Source of the DNA: Streptosporangium roseum DSM 43021
Lineage (GTDB): Bacteria; Actinomycetota; Actinomycetes; Streptosporangiales; Streptosporangiaceae
Reading direction: 5' to 3'
NCBI RefSeq assembly: GCF_000024865.1
Contig: NC_013595.1
Span: forward strand, 4,650,001 to 4,714,000
DNA length: 64,000 nt
Position numbers and translations under genes: made by a program. Below the pieces are notes generated by a model. It made no database searches. It was not told the origin of the DNA and was given only the letters and a program-made list of their open reading frames with translations. Each line of letters opens with the position of its first letter. Within the stretch, counting starts at the first letter, position 1. Of this stretch, positions 1 through 8,576 are shown piece by piece.

Positions 1-274
1 CGTTGGCCACGACGACGTCGACCCCGCCCCAGCGGCTCTCGACCGCGCCCACCGCCTCCCTGATGGAGGCCGGATCGGCGAGGTCGCACCGGAGGGCGCA
101 CGCCCGATCCTCGCCGCCGAGCTCCTCGACCACGCGCTTGGCCACTGCGTCGGAGGTGTGGTAGGTGATGGCGACCCGGGCCCGCTCCTCGGCGAACACG
201 CGCGCGGTCGCGAGGCCGATGCCGCGGGTGGCGCCGGTGATCAGTACCCGCTTGTCTTCCAGGCCAAGGTCCAT
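1..274 (-). CDS. SDR-family oxidoreductase, N-terminal part (cut by window edge)
   Basis: This is the first 91 codons of a short-chain dehydrogenase/reductase that runs off the left edge. The N-terminus reads MDLGLEDKRVLITGATRG with the TGATRGIG dinucleotide-binding loop, and an ERARVAITYHT segment follows the second strand. The ATG at 274 is preceded, on the minus strand, by GGAGGAA about eight bases upstream. The gene diverges from the TenA-like gene at 473, so the polyketide cluster extends to the left. The catalytic Tyr and Lys lie outside the window. A role as polyketide ketoreductase is inference. Confidence 0.85.
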   Translation of the reverse strand, partial: MDLGLEDKRVLITGATRGIGLATARVFAEERARVAITYHTSDAVAKRVVEELGGEDRACALRCDLADPASIREAVGAVESRWGGVDVVVAN

Positions 275-472
275 CGCGTATTCCTCCGGCTTCGCTGTTC
301 GGCTGTGTCTGCTGCCCGGCATCGAGGACATGCCGTTCATCACTCTCCGCCGACGGGCTCGAGACAGGCTGGAGCGCGCCTGCGGGGTACGCCGGGGCCG
401 GAACTCCAGGAGGCGTCAAGCAGGGGCCGGTACCGTCCCCACCGGAGTCCGCGCCGTGACGGAGGAAGGCCC

Positions 473-1141
473 ATGCTGCAGGAAGAACTCATGGAGATCA
501 GGGACCCGCTGCTGCGGAAGGTGCAGGACCATCCCTTCTGGTCCGGCCTCCGGGACGGCTCGCTACCGGGGGAGGCGCTCGCCCGCTTCGTCCAGCAGGA
601 CACCGGGTTCCTGCTGCCCGCCTACGCCCGCGCCCTGGCCCGGTGCGCGGCGGCCGCCCCGGACGACGCGGACACGCTCCTGCTCGGGCAGTCGGTCGTC
701 GGCACGCTGACGGCCCGGGACCGGCTGCGCCGGGCCTACACCACCTTGGCGGGCGAGCTCGGCCTGCCGGAACTCCAGGCGGGGCTTCCGGCGGATCCGG
801 CCACCCAGGCGCACGCGTCGTTCTTCGCGGCCGCCAGCGCGCGGTCCTTCTACGCGGGCGTCGGCGCGCTGCTCCCCATGGTGTGGTTCAACGCCGAGGT
901 GTCCGACAACCTGAGGCGCGACGCGGCGCCCGGCTCTCGCTACCTGCCGTGGATCGAGGTCTACCACCCGGGCGACTCCTACGGGTACGCGGTGCGGGCG
1001 TTCCTCGACATGGTCGACCGGGCCGGTGAGAGCTGCTCCGCCCGGGAGCGTCAGCTGATCGTCGAGCAGTTCTCCATCAGCGTCCGTTACGAATGGGCAT
1101 TCGCCGAATGCTGCATACGACAGCCCTCATGGCCGGTGTGA
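473..1141 (+). CDS. TenA/heme-oxygenase-fold protein in the polyketide cluster
   Basis: A 222-residue protein of the TenA/THI-4 (thiaminase II-like) all-helical family. It matches the family blocks: an N-terminal HPFWSGLRDGSL segment, YLPWIEVYHPGDSYG in the middle, and the C-terminal block RYEWAFAECC ending in W-P. ATG 473 was chosen because GGAGGAAGG lies immediately upstream at 461-469; a longer open frame starting at 158 lacks such support. The catalytic Cys of classical TenA, usually in a PC-Y/F-W context, is replaced here (LLPMVWF). Thiamin salvage is therefore doubtful. It starts a run of same-strand genes (TenA-like, P450, SDR, SDR), which suggests a cluster-specific oxidative or binding role; the substrate is unknown. 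Confidence 0.85.
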   Translation: MLQEELMEIRDPLLRKVQDHPFWSGLRDGSLPGEALARFVQQDTGFLLPAYARALARCAAAAPDDADTLLLGQSVVGTLTARDRLRRAYTTLAGELGLPELQAGLPADPATQAHASFFAAASARSFYAGVGALLPMVWFNAEVSDNLRRDAAPGSRYLPWIEVYHPGDSYGYAVRAFLDMVDRAGESCSARERQLIVEQFSISVRYEWAFAECCIRQPSWPV

Positions 1142-1189
1142 CACGTGGGTCCTGGACACGAGCAGCCGACGAGAAAGGCCACCAGCGAG

Positions 1190-2389
1190 ATGAACACCAG
1201 AAGTCCGATCCCCTACCCCTTCCAGTGGACACCGCCGATGGAGGTCCCCGACGGGCTGCGCGGGCTGCGAGAGAAGGCCCTCGTCGAGGTCAGGCTGCCC
1301 AGCGGCGACACGGCGGTGATGGTGACCCGCTACAAGGACGTCAGGAGGCTGTTCGCGGACGAACGGCTGAGCAAGAACATAGCCAGGCCGGGTGTCGCGA
1401 GGATCTCCGCCGACAACGAGCTGTTCGTCGACCCCGAGATCGACGCCGACCCGCCGGACCACACGCGGATGCGCGGCCTGGTGACCAAGGCGTTCACCGC
1501 GCGCCGGATAGAGCTGCTGCGCCCGTTCGCGCAGGCGATCACCGATGACCTGATGGAGAAGATGGCGGAGGGGCGGGGGCCGGTCGATCTGAACGAGGCG
1601 CTCGCCTTCCCGCTGCCGATCCTGGTGATCTGCAAGCTGCTCGGCATCCCGCCCGAGGACAGGAACAAGTTCCGCAGGCTGGTGGACGGATTCCTCTCGG
1701 TGACCAAGCTGCCGCCGGAGGAGGTCGAGGAATGCCGCAAGGGCCTGTGGGACTATCTCGTCGAGCTGATCGCGGCCAAGCGGGCGGATCCGGAGGACGA
1801 CCTGATCGGCGCCCTGATCAAGGCCCGGGACGAGGACGACAACCGGCTCTCCGAGCACGAGCTGCATTTCTGGACGCAGAGCCTGCTCATCGCCGGCTAC
1901 GTCACCACGGCGAGCCAGATCGGCACCGGGACCGCCGTGCTGCTGCACCGGCGGGATCTGGTCGAGGAGATCCGGGCCGACTACTCGCTGGTGCCGTCGG
2001 CGGTGGAGGAACTGCTGCGGACGCAGATCATGGGGTCCTCGATCGGCACCCTGCGCTACGCGCTGACGGACATCGAGCTGTCCGACGGCACGACGATCAA
2101 GAGCGGGTCCAGCGTCCTGCTGTCGGAAGAGTCGGCCAACATGGACGAGAGCGTCTTCACCGACCCCTTCACGCTGGACATCCGGCGTAAGGAGAACCAC
2201 CACATGACCTTCGGCGCCGGCATCCACTACTGCGTGGGGGCGGCGCTGGCCCGGATGGAGCTCCAGGTCGCGACCGAGAGCCTGCTGCGCCGGTTCCCCG
2301 GCATCCGCCTCGCGGTCCCCGCCGACGATATGCCCCGGGGCCTCGGCGGATTCATGGAGGGCTTCAGCGAGATCCCGGTCACCTGGTGA
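1190..2389 (+). CDS. Cytochrome P450, polyketide tailoring
   Basis: A 399-residue soluble bacterial class I P450. The haem loop FGAGIHYCVGAALAR supplies the Cys thiolate (Cys348), the K-helix has EELLR (ExxR) and the I-helix reads LLIAGYVTTASQ. The usual acid before the conserved Thr (AGxE/DT) is Val here, which is unusual because that acid-alcohol pair helps deliver protons to the ferric-peroxo species. ATG 1190 follows GAAAGG with good spacing; an in-frame GTG at 1145 is possible but less likely. It lies 48 bases after the TenA-like gene and 69 before an SDR, probably one transcript. Electrons would come from ferredoxins encoded elsewhere. Confidence 0.95.
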   Translation: MNTRSPIPYPFQWTPPMEVPDGLRGLREKALVEVRLPSGDTAVMVTRYKDVRRLFADERLSKNIARPGVARISADNELFVDPEIDADPPDHTRMRGLVTKAFTARRIELLRPFAQAITDDLMEKMAEGRGPVDLNEALAFPLPILVICKLLGIPPEDRNKFRRLVDGFLSVTKLPPEEVEECRKGLWDYLVELIAAKRADPEDDLIGALIKARDEDDNRLSEHELHFWTQSLLIAGYVTTASQIGTGTAVLLHRRDLVEEIRADYSLVPSAVEELLRTQIMGSSIGTLRYALTDIELSDGTTIKSGSSVLLSEESANMDESVFTDPFTLDIRRKENHHMTFGAGIHYCVGAALARMELQVATESLLRRFPGIRLAVPADDMPRGLGGFMEGFSEIPVTW

Positions 2390-2458
2390 GCGGGTGATCC
2401 GAGCCGGCGCAGGTCCCTCCGGAACGCGGCCGGCCTGCTACCCCATGGAGGTGGACGG

Positions 2459-3160
2459 ATGACGTACGGCGACGCGGCGGCCGAGCGGCGCACCGCTCTT
2501 GTCACCGGAGCCAACCGCGGCATCGGCCGCGCGGTCGCCGCCGAGCTGTACGGCCGGGGCCTGCGGGTGGTGGTGACCGCGCGGAACGCCGACGAGGCCC
2601 GCGCAGCGGCCGCCGGGATCGGTCCCGGCGCGCGCTCGCACGAGCTGGACATCACGGATCCGGACGGCGCCGCCCGGTTGAGCAAGGAGACGGGCCCGGT
2701 CGACGTGCTGGTGTGCAACGCCGGCGTGCTGCTGGACGCGGGCACCGATCCGCTGTCGGCGCCGCTCGAACTCGTCGAGCAGACGTTGCGGGTGAATCTG
2801 CTCGGGTCGTGGCGGGTGGCGCAGGCGTTCGTGCCGCCCATGGTCGGCCGGGGGTGGGGCCGCGTGGTGCTGGTCTCCAGCGGCACCACCGCCGAGTTCG
2901 GCGGCGCCCTGTTCACCGGCGCGCCTGGCTACTCGATCTCGAAGAGCGCGCTGAACGGGCTCACGACGATGCTGGCCGCCCAGACCGCGGGGTCGGGAGT
3001 GCTGGTGAACGCGGTGAACCCGGGACGGGTGCGCACCAGGATGATGCCGACCCAGCAGACCACTCCCGAAGAGGCGGCCCGGTTCATCGCCGACGTGGCG
3101 ACCCTTCCAGCCGACGGGCCGACCGGGCAGTTCCTCACCGAGAGACGCGGCCAGGGCTGA
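2459..3160 (+). CDS. SDR-family carbonyl/ketoreductase
   Basis: A 233-residue classical SDR. The NAD(P) loop is TGANRGIG near residue 17, followed by VCNAGVL, VLVSSGT with the catalytic Ser, and YSISK with the catalytic Tyr and Lys. ATG 2459 is preceded by GGAGGT at 2447-2452. It resembles carbonyl reductases more than the ActIII-type C-9 ketoreductase of aromatic PKS. It lies between the P450 and a second SDR on the same strand, so it probably reduces a keto group on the polyketide or an intermediate. The substrate cannot be read from sequence. Confidence 0.92.
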   Translation: MTYGDAAAERRTALVTGANRGIGRAVAAELYGRGLRVVVTARNADEARAAAAGIGPGARSHELDITDPDGAARLSKETGPVDVLVCNAGVLLDAGTDPLSAPLELVEQTLRVNLLGSWRVAQAFVPPMVGRGWGRVVLVSSGTTAEFGGALFTGAPGYSISKSALNGLTTMLAAQTAGSGVLVNAVNPGRVRTRMMPTQQTTPEEAARFIADVATLPADGPTGQFLTERRGQG

Positions 3161-3188
3161 GGCCCGCGTCCCAAGAACAGGAGACGGC

Positions 3189-3971
3189 ATGGAATTCGAC
3201 CTTTCCGGTAAGAAGGCCGTGGTCACCGGGGCCGGCGCCGGGATCGGGCTGGCAGTCGTACAGGCACTCGCCTCGGCGGGCGCGGACGTGTTCGGCGGAG
3301 CACGCACCATCACCCCGGAGCTGCTCGCCGCCACCCCGCACGTGTTCGAGGTCGACCTCGTCACCCCGAAAGGGCCGCAGCTGCTGGTGGACCGGGCGCT
3401 CGCCGAGTTCGGCGGCGTCGACATACTCGTCAACAACGTCGGTGGCGGCGTGAAGCTGGCGTCCGGCTTCCTCGACATCGATGACGACGTCTGGCAGCAC
3501 GCGTTCGAGCTCAACGTCTTCACCACGATACGGGCGACCCGCGCGGCGCTGCCCAGCCTGATCGAACGCAACGGCGCGATCGTCAACATCGGGTCGATGA
3601 ACGCGAGCATGGTGGATCCCCGCCTCGCCCACTACTCCGCGGCCAAGGCCGCGCTCGCCAACATCGGCAAGGCGCTCTCCGCGGAGTTCAGCTCGCTGGG
3701 CGTCCGCGTCAACACCATCTCTCCCGGGCCGGTACGGACCAGGCTCTGGACGAATCCGGAGATCGCGCGGAGAGCCGGGCTGTCACCGGAGGAGTTTCTC
3801 GCGTCGGTCCCCAAGATGGCCGGGCTGTCCACCGGCAAGATAATCGAACCCGACGAGGTGGCGGCGCTGGTGGTGCTGCTGGCGTCCGGCAAGGTGCGGA
3901 GCATAACGGGTTCGGACTACACGATCGACGCCGGCATGGCCCCTCCGGCGCACTACAACCGCCCGGCGTGA
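3189..3971 (+). CDS. SDR-family oxidoreductase
   Basis: A 260-residue classical SDR with TGAGAGIG at the coenzyme loop, LVNNVGGG, NIGSMNAS (catalytic Ser region) and YSAAK (Tyr/Lys). The C-terminal SITGSDYTIDAGM segment is typical of the family. The ATG at 3189 follows CAGGAG, 28 bases after the previous stop, which fits co-transcription with the upstream SDR and P450. It ends just before a strong hairpin at 4015-4059, which marks the end of this operon. Candidate roles are ketoreduction or dehydrogenation of the polyketide scaffold. Confidence 0.92.
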   Translation: MEFDLSGKKAVVTGAGAGIGLAVVQALASAGADVFGGARTITPELLAATPHVFEVDLVTPKGPQLLVDRALAEFGGVDILVNNVGGGVKLASGFLDIDDDVWQHAFELNVFTTIRATRAALPSLIERNGAIVNIGSMNASMVDPRLAHYSAAKAALANIGKALSAEFSSLGVRVNTISPGPVRTRLWTNPEIARRAGLSPEEFLASVPKMAGLSTGKIIEPDEVAALVVLLASGKVRSITGSDYTIDAGMAPPAHYNRPA

Positions 3972-4014
3972 ACGGTCCCGCCGCGCGCCGGTGACATCCT
4001 GCGAGCGGTGTGAA

Positions 4015-4059
4015 CGCCGCGGCCGGGGGCGGGTGTCCAGCCCGCCCCCGGCCGCGGCG
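4015..4059. terminator. Bidirectional terminator hairpin between convergent genes
   Basis: Two 19-base arms (4015-4033 and 4041-4059) are perfectly complementary around a 7-base loop. The hairpin lies between the convergent stops at 3971 (plus) and 4075 (minus). There is no U-tract, as is common in high-GC actinomycetes. Confidence 0.85.
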
Positions 4060-4074
4060 GTCGTCGTCCGCGGG

Positions 4075-5670
4075 TCAGCCCGCCGTGCCGAGGAGCCGGT
4101 GGAGCGTGTCGGTGAGCAGCGCCGCGGGGTCTCCGCCCGGGGCGGCGCTCCGCCAGGCCACGTAGCCGTCGGGGCGGACGAGCACCGCGCCGTCACGGCC
4201 GAGGTCGTAACGGGACTGCCAGTTGCCGTCGAGGTCGATCAGCTCGGCGCCGGCCGAGGCCGAGCCGACGCGGTAGGCCCGCAGCGGGATGGAGGTCCGG
4301 CCGGCGACCTCGCGCACCGCGTCCGTCCACGCGGTGCCGGCGGATCCGGTGAGCAGGACGAAGGCATCGTGGAAGAGGTCGTGCACGGCGATCGGGCCGC
4401 CGTCCAGGCCGAGCCGGAGATGCGGAGCGCGCGTGCCGGGGACGGCCCGCTGTTCCAGCTTGTCGCCGTAGACCGTGTCGTGCCCGGCGCCGGCGACCGC
4501 CGAGGACCGGTACCGCTGGCCGAGGGTGCACAGCACGTCGTCCACGTCGTCCCCGTCCGGGTCGCCGCCGAACCGGGCCTGCTGGCGCCGTACGGTGATG
4601 TCCGCCAGGGCCTCCGCGACCGGACGGCGCTCGGCTCCGTAGGTGTCGAGCAGGCTGTCAGCCGCCCAGCCGTTGATCGCGGCGGCGAGCTTCCAGGCCA
4701 GGTTGTGGGCGTCCTGCACGGCGGCGTTCGCCCCCATCGCGCCGGCCGGCGGCCACACGTGCGCGCTGTCCCCGGCGAGGAAGACCCGGCCGCTGCGGAA
4801 CCGGTCGGCGACCCCGACCGCCTCCTCCCAGCTCGCGATGTCCAGGATCCTGACGGCGACGTCCCGGCCGATGACCGCCCTCGCCACCTCGGCGCACCGC
4901 TCGGGCGTGAAGCCGGCCGCCGACTCCTTCCCGGGGTCGTAGGTGACACTGATCGCCCACTGGTCCGGGACCGCCGTGGTGAGGAACGAGCCGAGGCCGA
5001 TCTCGGGGTTGACGACGATCCAGAACAGGGCCCTCTTCCTCACGATCTCCGACAGGTCGGCCTCGACGACGAAGGTCACCCAGTGCTGGGTGACACCCGG
5101 CCCGGAGCGGGCGACACCCAGCCGCCGCCCGATGGTGCCGCGGAAGCCGTCGGCCGCGATGAGGTAGTCCGACCGCACGGTGCGCCGTCGCCCGGTGGCG
5201 CGGTCCTCGGTCACCGCCGTGACGCCGTCGGCGTCCGCCTCGACCGAGACGCACTGCGTGCCGAACCGGATGTCGGCGCCTTCGCCGCGCGCGGCGTCGA
5301 TCAGGATGGGCTCCACGCTGCGCTGGTCGGCCATGCCGAACTCGCAGGCGGTCAGCTCGGGCAGTGCACCGCGCGTGTCCTCCTCCAGGATCCAGTCCCA
5401 TTCGCCCGCGAGGCTCTCGCAGCGGACCACGCCCGCCTCCTCGTCAAAGGGCCGGCCGACCTCCCTGATGCGCGCCTCTATGCCGAGCGGGCGGTAGATC
5501 TCCATGGTCCGCTGGTTGATCCCGCGCGCGCGGCCCTGGATGGACACGGCCGGATGGCGGTCCACCAGCACCGAGCGCACACCGTGGTGCGACAGGAACA
5601 GTGAGGATGCCAGGCCCGCGTATCCGCCGCCGACGATGAGGACCGGCGTGGTCTCGTCATGCGCCGTCAT
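4075..5670 (-). CDS. FAD-dependent aromatic hydroxylase (class A flavoprotein)
   Basis: A 531-residue monooxygenase of the PHBH-fold family used for polyketide hydroxylation (PgaE/MtmOIV-like). It shows the N-terminal FAD loop VLIVGGGYAGLA, the middle YLIAADGFRGTIGRRLG (DG motif binding FAD and NADPH) and RVFLAGDSAHVWPPAGAMG (GD motif). A C-terminal thioredoxin-like domain with a segment ending VRPDGYVAWR is typical of this subclass. ATG 5670 is preceded on its strand by GGGAGGG. It is convergent with the SDR operon and divergent from the SchA/CurD-like gene. Hydroxylation or Baeyer-Villiger chemistry on the polyketide is inference. Confidence 0.93.
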   Translation of the reverse strand: MTAHDETTPVLIVGGGYAGLASSLFLSHHGVRSVLVDRHPAVSIQGRARGINQRTMEIYRPLGIEARIREVGRPFDEEAGVVRCESLAGEWDWILEEDTRGALPELTACEFGMADQRSVEPILIDAARGEGADIRFGTQCVSVEADADGVTAVTEDRATGRRRTVRSDYLIAADGFRGTIGRRLGVARSGPGVTQHWVTFVVEADLSEIVRKRALFWIVVNPEIGLGSFLTTAVPDQWAISVTYDPGKESAAGFTPERCAEVARAVIGRDVAVRILDIASWEEAVGVADRFRSGRVFLAGDSAHVWPPAGAMGANAAVQDAHNLAWKLAAAINGWAADSLLDTYGAERRPVAEALADITVRRQQARFGGDPDGDDVDDVLCTLGQRYRSSAVAGAGHDTVYGDKLEQRAVPGTRAPHLRLGLDGGPIAVHDLFHDAFVLLTGSAGTAWTDAVREVAGRTSIPLRAYRVGSASAGAELIDLDGNWQSRYDLGRDGAVLVRPDGYVAWRSAAPGGDPAALLTDTLHRLLGTAG

Positions 5671-5877
5671 TTCGCCCTCCCTTTTCCGGTGCTTTTCCAG
5701 CGCGCCAACCGGTTACTCGGCATATTCGACCTCCAGCCTTCCTCCTGTGAGGTTTTCACGGCCGGCTCGAACATCGCTGGGGCGGTTGGACGACGCCCGC
5801 GGCCGACCGCCGTTCGAGCCGCGTCCGAGCTCGGCCGCGCATTCTCGGCACATCAACGGATGCCGAGGGAGAATGCG

Positions 5878-6252
5878 ATGCCGTTCGTAGCGATCACTTA
5901 TGACATAAAAGGCGGGAATGAGGACAGGGTCGCCGAGGTCTTCAGTAATTTCCAGCGGCCGAGATCCGCTGTGGTCCCCGGCGCCGACGGCGGGCAGGCC
6001 GGCCGGATCCTGGCCACCGCGGTGTTCATCAGGGACAGCCTGCTGGTGCGGTTCATCGAGTTCGAAGGCGACCTGGACGCGGTGGCGCGGCACATGGCCG
6101 CCCAGCCGGGCGTTCAGGAGGTGGAGCGCAAGCTCAGGCCGTACCTCAACTCGCCGCGCGACACCACCACGGTCGAGGGGTTCGTCCGGACGTTCAAGAG
6201 CAGCATGCTGCGCTGCGTCACCCAGCTGTCCGTGCCCCGGCAGCTCGCCTAG
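5878..6252 (+). CDS. SchA/CurD-family protein, polyketide cyclase-like
   Basis: A 124-residue protein of the SchA/CurD-like family, known from spore-pigment-type type II PKS loci. Recognisable blocks are FVAITYDIKGGNEDRVAEVF, the central FQRPRS segment, HMAAQPGVQEVER and MLRCVTQLSVP. Three ATG codons are in frame upstream or at the start; 5878 was chosen because GAGGGAG at 5865-5871 is well spaced. Its presence ties the locus to type II PKS chemistry even though the KS/CLF pair is atypical. The family is thought to help fold or cyclise the poly-beta-keto chain, but its exact reaction is not established. Confidence 0.85.
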   Translation: MPFVAITYDIKGGNEDRVAEVFSNFQRPRSAVVPGADGGQAGRILATAVFIRDSLLVRFIEFEGDLDAVARHMAAQPGVQEVERKLRPYLNSPRDTTTVEGFVRTFKSSMLRCVTQLSVPRQLA

Positions 6253-6298
6253 GCCGGCGGTTCGAGGACGGCTCCAGCCGGTCTCGAGGGGGAGAGCC

Positions 6299-6337
6299 GT
6301 GGCGGGCGCGCCGGGGGATCCGCGACGCGCCCGCCAC
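6299..6337. terminator. Hairpin between convergent genes
   Basis: The 12-base arms at 6299-6310 and 6326-6337 are perfectly complementary with a 15-base loop. The hairpin sits between the stops of the SchA/CurD-like gene (plus) and the ABC permease gene (minus). Confidence 0.75.
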
Positions 6338-6429
6338 AGCCGGCTTCCGCCGTGGCAGGGCCGGGCGGACCGCCGACGGCCGCCGGGGGAGGAGGCGGGG
6401 CCGCCGGCCGGGGGCGTCTCGGAGGCGGA

Positions 6430-7239
6430 TCAGCTCCGCCGGAAGCAGGCCACGGCCAGGGCGGAGAACACGATCATGATGCCGGCGGCCCATATCAGGG
6501 AGTGCGTGACGTAGTACGCGGCGCTGTGGCCGAGGAAGTCCCGGGAGCGGTCGCCGAGGGTGAGCGCCCGTACGGCGTTGGCCATCCACGTGACCGGCTG
6601 GTTGTCGGCGAACGCGCGCAGCCAGCCCGGCATGGTCTCGACCGGCACGTACGCGCTCGACCCGAAGGTCAGCGGGAAGACGAGCATCGCCATGCCCTGC
6701 GCGGCCTGGCCGTTCCCGGCGACCAGTCCGAGGGTGATGAAGACCCAGCTGAAGGCGAGCCCGAACACCAGGCACAGCCCGAACGCCGCCAGCCCCTGCG
6801 GGATCGAGCCGTGCAGGCGGAAGCCGATGGCGAAACCGACCAGCGTCGCGACCGCCAGGCTCCAGGTGAGCACCACGCTGTCGGCGAGCACGCGTCCGGT
6901 CAGCACGGCCGCGGACGGGAACGGCAGCGAGCGCAGGCGGTCGACGAACCCCCTCTGGAGGTCCTCGGCCATCACGACAGCGGTGCCGATGAGGGTGAAG
7001 GGCACTCCGGCGGCGATGAAGCCGGGAACGGCGAAGTCGACGTAGGGCAGGCCCCGGCTGGTCCCGAACGCGCCGCCGAAGACGTAGCGGAAGGTCACCA
7101 GGAAGCCCACGAGCTGCACGGTGCCGACGATGACGAGCTGGGGCGTCCGCAGGAAGGTCAGCACGGCCCGCCTGGCGACGAGGAACGTGCCGGTCACCAG
7201 GCCGGCCCTGCGCCGGCCGGCAGCCGTGACGGAGGTCAT
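6430..7239 (-). CDS. ABC-2 type transporter permease (DrrB-like)
   Basis: A 269-residue integral membrane protein with about six hydrophobic segments, including stretches around LVIVGTVQLVGFLVTF, VVLTWSLAVATLVGFAIGF and WAAGIMIVFSALAVACF. It belongs to the daunorubicin-resistance DrrB/ABC-2 permease family. The start is placed at ATG 7239 because AGGAGACGG sits just upstream; an ATG at 7263 overlaps the ATPase stop and is less likely. It lies 20 bases downstream of the ATPase gene, so the two form an export operon. It probably exports the cluster product and gives self-resistance. Confidence 0.93.
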   Translation of the reverse strand: MTSVTAAGRRRAGLVTGTFLVARRAVLTFLRTPQLVIVGTVQLVGFLVTFRYVFGGAFGTSRGLPYVDFAVPGFIAAGVPFTLIGTAVVMAEDLQRGFVDRLRSLPFPSAAVLTGRVLADSVVLTWSLAVATLVGFAIGFRLHGSIPQGLAAFGLCLVFGLAFSWVFITLGLVAGNGQAAQGMAMLVFPLTFGSSAYVPVETMPGWLRAFADNQPVTWMANAVRALTLGDRSRDFLGHSAAYYVTHSLIWAAGIMIVFSALAVACFRRS

Positions 7240-7259
7240 GGCCGTCTCCTCTCCCGATC

Positions 7260-8246
7260 TCACCGCATCGCCTCACCGCGTGCGCCGAGCGTCCCGTCCA
7301 CCGCGTCCTGGCCGGTCAGCGCGAGGAAGACCTCTTCGAGGCCGGGCTGGCGCACGCTGACGCCGGAGAGCTCCACCCCCGTGTCCTCGACGGCCCGCAG
7401 GCCGGCGAGCAGCCCCCCGACGGCGTCCCCGTCGCCCGCGCCCACGCTGACGCGGCGGGTCGCCTCGTCGACCTGGGGCGCGGCGTGACCGGGGTGGGCC
7501 AGGGCGGCGGCGACCGCCGCCAGGTCCGCGCGGTCGCGCACGTGCACCTCCAGCACGTTGCCGCCGACACGCCGCTTCAGCTCGGCGGGGGGCCCGGAGG
7601 CCACCGCCCGCCCGTGGTCGATGATCACGATGTGGCCGGCCAGGCGTTCCGCCTCGTCCAGGTACTGGGTGGTGAGCAGCACGTCGGTGCCTTGTTCGAC
7701 GAGACCGTCGATCGCGTCCCACAGCTCGATGCGGGAGCGCGGGTCCAGGCCGGTCGTCGGCTCGTCCAGCAGCAGCAGGCGGGGCGTGCTCACCAGGCTG
7801 GCTCCCAGGTCCAGCTTGCGCCGCATCCCGCCCGAATAGGTCCGCGCGAGCCGGTCGGCGTCACCCGCGAGGCCGAAACGCTCAAGGACGCGTGCGGCGC
7901 TGGTACGGGCCGTACGGGCCGGCTGGCCGTAGAGCCGCGCCACCATCTCCAGGTTCTCCCGTCCGGTCATGGCCGGCTCCACCGAGGCGTACTGGCCCGC
8001 GAGCCCGATCGCGCGGCGGACCTCCTCCGGCTCGCGCCGCACATCGAAGCCCGCCACCCGCAGCGTGCCGCCGTCGAGGCGCAGCAGGGTCGCCACCGCC
8101 CGGACGAATGTCGTCTTCCCGGCGCCGTTGGGGCCCAGGACCGCCACGACCTGTCCCGGTTCGACCGCGAGATCAAGCCCGTCCAGAGCCGTTTTCCTGC
8201 CAAAACGCTTGACCAGTCCCCGCGCCTCGATCGTGAGCTCCGCCAT
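7260..8246 (-). CDS. ABC transporter ATP-binding protein (DrrA-like)
   Basis: A 328-residue ATPase of the daunorubicin-resistance type. It has Walker A GPNGAGKTT, Q-loop GLAGQYAS, signature YSGGMRRKLDLG, Walker B LLLLDEPTTGLD and switch histidine region LLTTQYLDEAE. The C-terminal extension of about 90 residues is typical of DrrA. On its strand GAGGTG lies a few bases before ATG 8246. It pairs with the permease at 6430-7239 to form a drug exporter. Confidence 0.96.
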   Translation of the reverse strand: MAELTIEARGLVKRFGRKTALDGLDLAVEPGQVVAVLGPNGAGKTTFVRAVATLLRLDGGTLRVAGFDVRREPEEVRRAIGLAGQYASVEPAMTGRENLEMVARLYGQPARTARTSAARVLERFGLAGDADRLARTYSGGMRRKLDLGASLVSTPRLLLLDEPTTGLDPRSRIELWDAIDGLVEQGTDVLLTTQYLDEAERLAGHIVIIDHGRAVASGPPAELKRRVGGNVLEVHVRDRADLAAVAAALAHPGHAAPQVDEATRRVSVGAGDGDAVGGLLAGLRAVEDTGVELSGVSVRQPGLEEVFLALTGQDAVDGTLGARGEAMR

Positions 8247-8576
8247 TGCATCACCTCGAACTTCGCCTCAGCGTAAAACGTCATTCTGTTTATGGCCCAC
8301 CGGCCCGTCAAGCAATATCCGGAACGGCATTCAGGCCGGGCATTCTTTTTATTCCGTCCAATTCACCCGGGGCCGCCCTCCCGCCGACGCGCCGGAAATC
8401 GACGCCATTTCCCGGCCCGTACGGCGGGCCGGCGCCCGTCCCGCGGGAGTTCCCCGCGACTTTCCGGGGGAGGCCCCCGGTCCGCCGTCCGTGACGAGGA
8501 GGACGAGGAGATGGTGACCGCCCGGCCTTGAGCGGCGGTGGAGGCGTCGACAAGCGGCAGGTGCTGCCATGGGCGG
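8247..8576. other. Divergent intergenic region between ABC exporter and glycosyltransferase
   Basis: This 330-base gap should hold the promoters of the exporter operon (minus) and the glycosyltransferase (plus). An AT-richer patch lies at 8270-8360. No convincing -35/-10 pair, operator palindrome or small gene was identified. Confidence 0.5.

Noticed and set aside
3991..5604. Long plus-strand open frame opposite the FAD hydroxylase
   Set aside because: It is antisense to a clear flavoprotein gene and has no domain or ribosome site; high GC leaves such frames open.
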